A model generated the notes under the pieces. The model had not been told where the DNA came from. It searched no databases and saw only the letters and a list, made by a program, of their open reading frames with translations. The position numbers were made by a program, and so were the translations under genes. Shown in pieces: positions 35,948 through 44,760 of a stretch of 64,000 nt of DNA; positions within the stretch are counted from its first letter, which is position 1; each line of letters opens with the position of its first letter. The stretch lies in NCBI GenBank assembly GCA_021234155.1, contig JAJEKV010000013.1, positions 14,983,877-15,047,876 on the forward strand. The letters run 5' to 3'. This DNA is from Isoetes taiwanensis (lineage: Eukaryota > Streptophyta > Lycopodiopsida > Isoetales > Isoetaceae).

Positions 35948-36474
35948 CGTTCAAGTAGCTTGTGTAGACAATTTTTAGAAAAAAAACCGAGGTTAAGTAA
36001 TTTGCAACGGGCTTGCAAAAATTGAGATCTCCCTATGCTCATGCTAAAAGGAGGACTTTGAAATCAAGACCCCATATGCTTATGTTTGAAGCGTGAGTTC
36101 CTTGCTTTTGCTTCCCAAGTAAATTTGGAGCATGAGATTGTCTATGATTATGCTTGGCATGCTCATGCGGAGGACTTTGAAATCAAGACCCCATATGCTT
36201 ATGTTTGAGGTCCTTGCCTACTTCTCAAATAAATGTAGAAGGTTGACATGTTGTATATCGAACCGCAACTCAATTTGATCTCTGTGTTATATCTAAAATT
36301 GAGTTATAATGTTGGACTTTTCAATCCAATAGCTTCGAGTTCAAATCTCGATAGGACCTCATTGAATTGTAGACAAAATGAAGGTGCTCAATGGCTTGTG
36401 AGCGAAAGTGAAAGCACTTCGATGGATTGTGCATAACCATGTTAATTTAAGCTGCTCTCTTTTTTTTTCCTATG

Positions 36475-36546
36475 GGTTCTATGGTCTAGTGGTTAGGACA
36501 TTGGACTTTGAATCAATAGCTTCGAGTTCAAATCTCGATAGGACCT
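36475..36546 (+). tRNA. tRNA-Gln(UUG)-like, shifted variant
   Basis: 72 nt. Same shifted anticodon-stem variant (AATCAATAGCTTCGAG). Boxes A and B and the T run downstream are kept. Confidence 0.5.
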
Positions 36547-37338
36547 CGTTCAAGTAGCTTGTGTAGATAATTTTTAGAAAAACCGAGTTAAGTAATTTGC
36601 AAAGGCTTGCAAAAAATTGAGATCTCCCTATGCTCATGCGGAGGACTTTGAAATCAAGACCCCATATGCTTATGTTTGAGCGTGAGTTCCTTGCACTGCT
36701 TCCCAAGTAAATTTGGAGCATGAGATTGTCTATGATTATGCTTGACCTTCTAAATAGAGGTCCTTGCCTACTTCTCAAATAAATGTAGAAGGTTGATAAG
36801 TTGTATATCGAACCGCAACTCATTTGACCCGGCTGTGTTATATCTAAAATTGAGTTATAATGTTGGACTTTCAATCCAATAGCTCGAGTTCAAATCTCAA
36901 TAGGACCTCATTGAATTGTAGACAAATGAAGGTGCTCAATGGCTTGTGAGCGAAAGTGAAAGCACTTTCGATGGATTGTGCATAACCATGTTAATTTGTT
37001 GCTCTCTTTTTTCCTATGGGTTCTATGGTGCTCTCATTGGACTTTTTCCTATGGGTTCTATGGTCTAGTGGACAATTTTTAGGACATTGGACTTTGAATC
37101 AATAGCTCATGCGGAGGAGTTCAAATCTCGATGAAGCGTGGACCTCCCAAGTAAATTTCATGAGATTGTCTATGATTAGCTTGTGTAGATAATTTTTAGA
37201 AAAAACTCAATTTGGTTAAGTAATGTTGGACTTTCAATCCAATAGCTTGTTCAAAAAATTGAGATCTCCCTTGCTCATGGCTTGTGAGCGAAAGGATGGA
37301 TTTGCATAACCATGGAGCTTGCTCTCTTTTTTCCTATG

Positions 37339-37410
37339 GGTTCTATGGTCTAGTGGTTAGGACATTGGACTTTGAATCAATAGCTTCAAGTTCAAATCTC
37401 GATGGGACCC
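37339..37410 (+). tRNA. tRNA-Gln(UUG)-like, shifted variant with T-stem change
   Basis: Shifted variant; TTCAAG replaces TTCGAG in the T stem, and the acceptor 3' side reads GGGACCC. It lies in a scrambled unit. Confidence 0.4.
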
Positions 37411-37909
37411 TTGTTCATGCTTGTCCTATGGGTTCAATTTTGGAAAAATAGCTCGAGTTCAAATCTCGATAGTAATTTTGACAATTTTTTTAGAAAAAGG
37501 CTTGCAAAAAATTGAGATCTCCCTATGCTCATGCCAGAGGACTTTGAAATCCAAGATCCCATATGCTTATGTTTGAAGCGTGAGTTCCTTGCCTGCTTCC
37601 CAAGTAAATTTGGAGCATGAGATTGTCTATGATTATGCTTGACAGGCGAGGTCCTTGCCTACTTCTCAAATAAATGTAGAAGGTTGACATGTTGTATATC
37701 GAACCGCAACTCAATTTGACCGTTGTGTTATATCTAAAATTGAGTTATAATGTTGGACTTTCAATCCAATAGCTCGAGTTCAAATCTCGATAGGACCTCA
37801 TTGAATTTGTAGACAAATGAAGGCGCTCAATGGCTTGTGAACGAAAGTGAAAGCACTCGATGGATTGTGCATAACCATGTTAATTTAACTGCTCTCTTTT
37901 TTTCCTATG

Positions 37910-37981
37910 GGTTCTATGGTCTAGTGGTTAGGACATTGGACTTTGAATCCAATAGCTCGAGTTCAAATCTCGATAGGACCT
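37910..37981 (+). tRNA. tRNA-Gln(UUG), intact cloverleaf
   Basis: 72 nt. The acceptor GGTTCTA pairs fully with TAGGACC, with discriminator T. Box A TGGTCTAGTGG fits TRGYNNARNNG. The anticodon stem TTGGA/TCCAA closes the loop CTTTGAA (anticodon TTG). The T stem TCGAG/CTCGA closes TTCAAAT; box B is GTTCAAATC. No CCA is encoded, as usual for nuclear genes. A TTTTT run at 38006-38010 could end Pol III transcription. It resembles plant nuclear tRNA-Gln(UUG) in length and sequence. Confidence 0.85.
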
Positions 37982-38452
37982 CGTTCGAGTAGCTTGCGTA
38001 GACAATTTTTAGAAAAACCCGAGTTCGTAATTCGCACAGGCTTGCAAAAAATTGAGATCTCCCTATGCTCATGCCAGAGGACTTTGAAATCCAAGACCCC
38101 ATATGCTTATGTTTGAAGCGTGAGTTCCTTGCCTGCTTCCCAAGTAAATTTGGAGCATGAGATTGTCTATGATTATGCTTGACAGGCGAGGTCCTTGCCT
38201 ACTTCTCAAATAAATGTAGAAGGTTGACATGTTGTATATCGAACCGCAACTCAATTTGACCGCTGTGTTATATCTAAAATTGAGTTATAATGTTGGACTT
38301 TCAATCCAATAGCTCGAGTTCAAATCTCGATAGGACCTCATTGAATTGTAGACAAATGAAGGTGCTCGATGGCTTGTGAACGAAAGTGAAAGCACTTTCG
38401 ATGGATTGTGCATAACCATGTTAATTTAAGCTGCTCTCTTTTTTTTCCTATG

Positions 38453-38524
38453 GGTTCTATGGTCTAGTGGTTAGGACATTGGACTTTGAATCAATAGCTT
38501 CGAGTTCAAATCTCGATGGGACCT
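38453..38524 (+). tRNA. tRNA-Gln(UUG)-like, shifted variant
   Basis: 72 nt. Shifted anticodon-stem variant; the acceptor 3' side TGGGACC leaves a T-to-G wobble-type change against GGTTCTA. Confidence 0.5.
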
Positions 38525-38991
38525 CGTTCGAGTAGCTTGTGTAGACAATTTTTAGAAAAACCGAGTTAAGTAATTTGCAAAGGCTTGCAAAAATTGAGAT
38601 CTCCCTATGCTCATGCCGGAGGACTTTGAAATCCAAGACCCCATATGCTTATGTTTGAGCGTGAGTTCCTTGCCTGCTTCCCAAGTAAATTTGGAGCATG
38701 AGATTGTCTATGATTATGCTTGGCCCGGTGAGGTCCTTGCCTACTTCTCAAATAAATGTAGAAGGTTGACATGTTGTATATCGAACCGCTACTCAATTTG
38801 ATCTCTATGTTATATCTAAAATTGAGTTATAATGTTGGACTTTCAATCCAATAGCTCGAGTTCAAATCTCGATAGGACCTCATTGAATTGTAGACAAATG
38901 AAGGTGCTCAATGGCTTGTGAACGAAAGTGAAAGCACTTCGATGGATTGTGCATAAACCATGTTAATTTAACTGCTCTCTTTTTTCCTATG

Positions 38992-39063
38992 GGTTCTATG
39001 GTCTAGTGGTTAGGACATTGGACTTTGAATCCAATAGCTCGAGTTCAAATCTCGATAGGACCT
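38992..39063 (+). tRNA. tRNA-Gln(UUG), intact cloverleaf
   Basis: 72 nt, identical to the copy at 37910-37981 with all four stems paired and discriminator T. Downstream the T run is altered (GATAATTTAAAAAAAAA), so termination may differ. Confidence 0.82.
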
Positions 39064-39529
39064 CGTTCGAGTACCTTGTGTAGATAATTTAAAAAAAAAC
39101 CCGAGTTCGTAATTTGCAAAGCCTTGCAGAAAATTGCGATCTCCCTATGCTCATGCCAGAGGACTTTGAAATCCAAGACCCCATATGCTTATGTTTGAAG
39201 CGTGAGTTCCTTGCCTGCTTCCCAATTAAATTTGGAGCATGAGATTGTCTATGATTATGCTTGACAGGCGAGGTCCTTGCCTACTTCTCAAATAAATGTA
39301 GAAGGTTGACATGTTGTATATCGAACCACAACTCAATTTGAACGTTGTGTTATATCTAAAATTGAGTTATAATGTTGGACTTTCAATCCAATAGCTCGAG
39401 TTCAAATCTCGATTTGAGCTCATTGAATTGTAGACAAATGAAGGCGCTCAATGGCTTGTGAGTGAAAGTGAAAGCACTCGATGGATTGTGCATAACCATG
39501 TTAATTTAACTGCTCTCATTTTTCCTATG

Positions 39530-39601
39530 GGTTCTATGGTCTAGTGGTTAGGACATTGGACTTTGAATCCAATAGCTCGAGTTCAAATCTCGATAGGACC
39601 T
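39530..39601 (+). tRNA. tRNA-Gln(UUG), intact cloverleaf
   Basis: 72 nt, identical to the copy at 37910-37981. The downstream AATTTTTAG segment is missing in this unit (GTAGACACTAAAAACCC). Confidence 0.82.
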
Positions 39602-40066
39602 CGTTCGAGTAGCTTGTGTAGACACTAAAAACCCGAGTTCGTAATTCGCACAGGCTTGCAAAAGATTGAGATCTCCCTATGCTCATGCCATGAGGACTTT
39701 GAAATCCAAGACCCCATATGCTTATGTTTGAAGCGTGAGTTCCTTGCCTGCTTCCCAAGTAAATTTGGAGCATGAGATTGTCTATGATTATGCTTGACAG
39801 GCGAGGTCCTTGCCTACTTCTCAAATAAATGTAGAAGGTTGACATGTTGTATATCGAACCACAACTCAATTTGACCGTTGTGTTATATCTAAAATTGAGT
39901 TATAATGTTGGACTTTCAATCCAATAGCTCGAGTTCAAATCTCGATAGGACCTCATTGAAAATAGACAAATGAAGGTGCTCAATGGCTTGTGAGCGAAAG
40001 TGAAAGCACTTTCGATGGATTGTGCATAACCATGTTAATTTAATTTGCTCTCTTTTTTTTCCTATG

Positions 40067-40138
40067 GGTTCTATGGTCTAGTGGTTAGGACATTGGACTT
40101 TGAATCAATAGCTTCGAGTTCAAATCTCGATGGGACCC
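40067..40138 (+). tRNA. tRNA-Gln(UUG)-like, shifted variant
   Basis: 72 nt. Shifted anticodon-stem variant, acceptor 3' side TGGGACC with discriminator C. TTTTT follows within 30 nt. Confidence 0.45.
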
Positions 40139-40604
40139 TCGTTAAGTAGCTTGTGTAGACAATTTTTAGAAAAACCCGGGTTAAGTAATTTGCAAAGGCT
40201 TGCAAAAAATTGAGATCTCCCTATGCTCATGCGGAGGACTTTGAAATCAAGACCCCATATGCTTATGTTTGAAGCGTGAGTTCCTTGCTGCTTCCCAAGT
40301 AAATTTGGAGCATGAGATTGTCTATGATTATGCTTGCATGGTGAGGTCCTTGCCTACTTCTCAAATAAATGTAGAAGGTTGACATGTTGTATATCGAACC
40401 GCAACTCAATTTGATCTCTATGTTATATCTAAAATTGAGTTATAATTGTTGGACTTTCAATCAATAGCTTCGAGTTCAAATCTCGATAGGACCTCATTGA
40501 ATTGTAGACAAATGAAGGTGCTCAATGGCTTGTGAGCGAAAGTGAAAGCACTTCGATGGATTGTGCATAACCATGTTAATTTAAGCGCTCTCTTTTTTCC
40601 TATG

Positions 40605-40677
40605 GGTTCTATGGTCTAGTGGTTAGGACATTGGACTTTGAATCAATAGCTTTCGAGTTCAAATCTCGATAGGACCT
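40605..40677 (+). tRNA. tRNA-Gln(UUG)-like, shifted variant with extra T
   Basis: 73 nt. Shifted variant with one further T (GCTTTCGAG) in the variable region. Confidence 0.4.
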
Positions 40678-41146
40678 CGTTCAAGTAGCTTGTGTAGACA
40701 ATTTTTAGAAAAAACCGAGTTAAGTAATTTGCAAAGGCTTGCAAAAATTGAGATCTCCCTATGCTCATGCGAGGAGGACTTTGAAATCAAGACCCCATAT
40801 GCTTATGTTTGAAGCGTGAGTTCCTTGCACCTTCCCAAGTAAATTTGGAGCATGAGATTGTCTATGATTATGCTTGACGGTGAGGTCCTTGCCTACTTCT
40901 CAAATAAATGTAGAAGGTTGACATGTTGTATATCGAACCGCAACTCAATTTGATCTCTATGTTATATCTAAAATTGAGTTATAATGTTGGACTTTCAATC
41001 AATAGCTTCGAGTTCAAATCTCGATAGGACCTCATTGAATTGTAGACAAATGAAGGGTGCTCAATGGCTTGTGAGCGAAAGTGAAAGCACTTTCGATGGA
41101 TTGTGCATAAACCATGTTAATTTAAGCTGCTCTCTTTTTTCCTATG

Positions 41147-41217
41147 GGTTCTATGGTCTAGTGGTTAGGACATTGGACTTTGAATCAATAGCTCGAGTTC
41201 AAATCTCGATGGGACCT
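41147..41217 (+). tRNA. tRNA-Gln(UUG)-like, one C deleted in the anticodon stem
   Basis: 71 nt. The C is lost from TCCAA but no compensating T is present (AATCAATAGCTCGAG). Confidence 0.45.
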
Positions 41218-41707
41218 CGTTCGAGTAGCTTGTGTAGATAATTTTTAGAAAAAACCTGGGTTAAGTAATTTGCAAAGCCTTGCTTCGAAAATTGAGATCT
41301 CCCTATGCTCATTCGATGGATTGTGCATAAGGAGGACTTTGAAATCAAGACCCCATATGCTTATGTTTGAAGCGTGAGTTCCTTGCTGACTTCCCAAGTA
41401 AATTTGGAGCATGAGATTGTCTATGATTATGCTTGCCCGGTGAGGTCCTTGCCTACTTCTCAAATAAATGTAGAAGGTTGACATGTTGTATATCGAACCC
41501 GCAACTCAATTTGACCTTTGTGTTATATCTAAAATTGAGTTATAATGTTGGACTTTCAATCCAATAGCTCGAGTTCAAATCTCGATTAGGACCTCATTGA
41601 ATTATAGACAAATGAATGGGTGCTCAATGGCTTGTGAGCGAAAGTGAAAGCACTTCGATGGATTGTGCATAACCATGTTAATTTAAGCTGCTCTCTTTTT
41701 TCCTATG

Positions 41708-41779
41708 GGTTCTATGGTCTAGTGGTTAGGACATTGGACTTTGAATCAATAGCTTCGAGTTCAAATCTCGATAGGACCT
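41708..41779 (+). tRNA. tRNA-Gln(UUG)-like, shifted variant
   Basis: 72 nt. Shifted anticodon-stem variant; acceptor, D and T arms are intact and TTTTT lies downstream. Confidence 0.5.
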
Positions 41780-42247
41780 CGTTCGAGTAGCTTGTGTAGA
41801 CAATTTTTAGAAAAACCGAGTTAAGTAATTTTGCAAAGGCTTGCAAAAAATGAGATCTCCCTATGCTCATGCATGAGGACTTTGAAATCCAAGACCCCCA
41901 TATGCTTATGTTTGAGCGTGAGTTCCTGCCTGCTTCCCAAGTAAATTTGGAGCATGAGATTGTCTATGATTATGCTTGGCCGGTGAGGTCCTTGCCTACT
42001 TCTCAAATAAATGTAGAAGGTTGACATGTTGTATATCGAACCGCAACTCAATTTGACCCGTTGTGTTATATCTAAAATTGAGTTATAATGTTGGACTTTC
42101 AATCCAATAGCTTCGAGTTCAAATCTCGATAGGACCTCATTGAAAATGACAAATGAAGGCTCAATGGCTTGTGAGCGAAAGTGAAAGCACTTTCGATGGA
42201 TTGTGCATAACCATGTTAATTTAAGCTGCTCTCTCTTTTTTCCTATG

Positions 42248-42319
42248 GGTTCTATGGTCTAGTGGTTAGGACATTGGACTTTGAATCAATAGCTTCGAGT
42301 TCAAATCTCGATGGGACCT
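42248..42319 (+). tRNA. tRNA-Gln(UUG)-like, shifted variant
   Basis: 72 nt. Shifted anticodon-stem variant with TGGGACC in the acceptor 3' side. Confidence 0.45.
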
Positions 42320-42769
42320 CGTTCAAGTAGCTTGCGTAGACAATTTTTAGAAAAAAACCCGAGTTAAGTAATTCACCACAAGGCTTGCAAAAATTGAGAT
42401 CTCCTATTCTCATGCGGAGGACTTTGAAATCCAAGACCCCATATGCTTATGTTTAGCGTGAGTTCCTTGCACTGCTTCCAAGTAAATTTGGAGCATGAGA
42501 TTGTCTATGATTATGCTTGACCCGTGAGGTACTTGCCTCGTCTCAAATAAATGTAGAAGGTTGACATGTTGTATATCGAACCGCTACTCAATTTGATCTC
42601 TATGTTATATCTAAAAGTGAGTCAGGATGTTGGACTTTGAATCCAATAGCTTCGACTTCAAATCTCGATAGGACCTCATTGAATTGTAGACAAATGAAGG
42701 TGCTTTCGATGGCTTGTGAGCGAAAGTGAAAGCACTTGAGGATTGTGTTAATTTCTCTTGCTCTCTTTT

Positions 42770-44760
42770 TCCATATGGTCTTGGTTAGGTTAATTTCAAG
42801 AATCAATCTCTTTTTCCTAGATGGGTTCTATGGTATAGTGAAAAACCCCGGTTTATTGGACATTGGACTTTGCAACAATAGCATCAGTTCAAATATCGAT
42901 GTTTGAAGAGTGAAAAAGGACCTGTCCAAATCCCTTTGAACCATAGCTTAAAAAAAAATTATGTTAATTTTTAGCATATGCATGCATAGTTCCTTGCAAA
43001 ATCATGTTAATCAATCTCATTTTTCTCATGGAGGACTTTTAAATTTGGACCATCTTTTCAAGACCCCTCATTTGACCTGTTTTTTTTTGAGTTCCTTGCC
43101 GGTTCCGATGGCTTTTGAATTTCCCCTTGAGGATTGTTATGACCTTTTTTTTTCCTATGGATCTATGGTCTCATGGTTAGGAAATGTGAAGGTTGACATA
43201 GCTTTGTATATGCAAAGCCTTACCAAAAAGGTTGAGATCTCTCTCTTGCTCATCTCAACGAGGATGGTCAAGACCCCATGCTTATGTTTGCGTGAGTTCC
43301 TTGCCCTTCCTCAAAATTTGTTGCATGACTATTGTCTATAGGATAAAAGTCCTTGCCTACTTCTCAAGGGATGTTTGGACTTTTGAATCAATAGCTCGAG
43401 TTCAAATAGATGGGACCTCATTGAATTGTTTCAATGGTTTGTAAAGCGTTCTTGATGGATTGTGCCTAAATTTGGCTCTCTTTTTCCTATGGGTTCTATG
43501 GTCTAGTGGTTAGGACATTGGACTTTGAATCAATAGCAAAGTTCAAATCTCGATAGGACCTCTATTCACCTTAAGGCTTTTCCGAGATTATCAAAAACCG
43601 GATCATTGAGGAGATAGGTTCATCCCATTATGCTTATCAAAGCTCGATCCTTGGCTTCAAACAAAATTAAGGGAAAATATAATTTGTGATTTTGTTCATG
43701 GTCTGGCTACTTTGACATGAAAGAACATGGCACATCTTGAATTGCAATTCAATTTGCCTTCATCTTATATTTAAAATGAAGTTCTAATCTTTTTTCTTCC
43801 CAAGCGATTTGGATCCTTGTTTCCATTCACCTCATGATTATTTAAAATCAATGGTGCTTTGAAAAACTTCCATGGCTTTTTTTGCTTTTTTTGTGAAAGA
43901 CTTTCCATTTTGTCTCATAATTTCTCATTTTTTTTTCATGCAGGACTCTTTTTGTTAATGTAAAATTCTCATATCAAATCAGAAAACTCAAATGTTTTTC
44001 TCACTTTTCATTCAAGAGGATTTCTTCGAAACCAGGATCTCTTGAATTTCAAGACAAATTTTTTTATTTTTTCAGATGGCTTGTGAGCTTTCTGAAATTC
44101 CAATTTTCAAATTTTTAAACCATTTGAAAAATTTCATTCTCTTTTTTTTCCTTTCGAAAAAAGGATTTGGACTTTGAATCCATGACCTTTTAATTTAACT
44201 GGAAATTTTTTTCTTTTCCTTTTTTTGTTGAGATCATCCTAATTTGAGCCCTTTTTCTTCCATGCTTATCCTTCCCAACCTTTTTCTTTTTTTTTTTTAA
44301 TTTTTGCATTTCCTCTTTTTTCCCTCCAACATTCCATAACTTAATTTTCTTTTCCCTTTCTCTCAATTAAATTCCTACAACATATTTGGTTCATTTATTT
44401 TGTAAGCCCTTTGTTAATCTTCAATTTTTTTTTTTCCTCAAAATCCAATTCGAGTTCAAATCTTTTTTTTTTTTTTTGGACAAATGAAATAGCCTTTTTC
44501 CTTCTTTTTTTTTGAGAAAGGCCCTTTTTTTTTTAACCATGTTTATTTTTTCCTTTTTTCCTATGGGTTCAAATTTCTAGAGGTTAGGACCTTTTTGAAA
44601 GTTTTTTTCTCTTTTTAGGACCTTTGTGCCTAAACCTTCATAGACTTAATTTTTAGAATTTTTTCCTCTAATTACTCCTTTTTTTTTCCTTTTTTCTAGT
44701 TTGGGACTTTCCTTTTAAGATTCCCTTTTCAATTTTGTCTTTTTTCCATTAGGATCCTTT
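42770..44760 (+). repeat. Transition zone: array skeleton mixed with T/C runs
   Basis: Phrases of the array unit stay in their normal order (AACCATGTT, CTATGGGTTC, GAGGTTAGGACC, GACAAATGAA), while the sequence between them is progressively replaced by T-rich or TTTTCC runs. By 44.76 kb no unit text is left. See the finding on a possible assembly origin. Confidence 0.6.
43492..43561 (+). pseudogene. tRNA-Gln-like pseudogene, last copy of the array
   Basis: The 5' half and acceptor are kept, but the T-arm 5' strand reads AGCAAAGTTC, destroying the T stem. It stands alone between decayed units. Confidence 0.6.

Larger units (their letters stand above)
23677..43565 (+). repeat. Tandem array of ~540-bp units containing tRNA-Gln(UUG)-like genes
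   Basis: About 36 units follow each other head to tail. Spacings between the tRNA starts in the clean core are 537-543 bp with a few longer. Order in a unit: tRNA-Gln-like gene; GTAGACAATTTTTAGAAAAA; GAGATCTCCCTATGCTCATG; GGACTTTGAAATCCAAGACC; CCATATGCTTATGTTTGA; GATTGTCTATGATTATGCTT; TTGACATGTTGTATATCGAA; GAGTTATAATGTTGGACTTT; the tRNA 3' half repeated; GCTCAATGGCTTGTGAGC; TGCATAACCATGTTAATTTA; CTCTTTTTTCCTATG; next tRNA. Units at about 37.5-42.4 kb are nearly uniform; those at 24.8-34.9 kb and beyond 42.7 kb carry many small indels, and some lack the tRNA (near 28.74, 32.35 and 33.82 kb). Open frames of 60-130 codons on both strands are by-products of the repeat. Confidence 0.93.

Noticed and set aside
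36479-42102. Minus-strand frames of 60-131 codons repeated in the array (MSCGSIYNMSTFYIYLRSRQG...)
   Set aside because: They recur with the repeat, vary in frame from unit to unit, and the tRNA explains the conserved part.
24823-43400. tRNA-Glu(UUC) gene in each unit
   Set aside because: The second segment has loop CTTTCAA and a full 3' half, but the acceptor and D arm on the 5' side are absent, so no cloverleaf forms.
23677-43565. CRISPR array
   Set aside because: The units are about 540 bp and contain tRNA genes; there are no short repeats with unique spacers, and the genome is a plant nuclear one.
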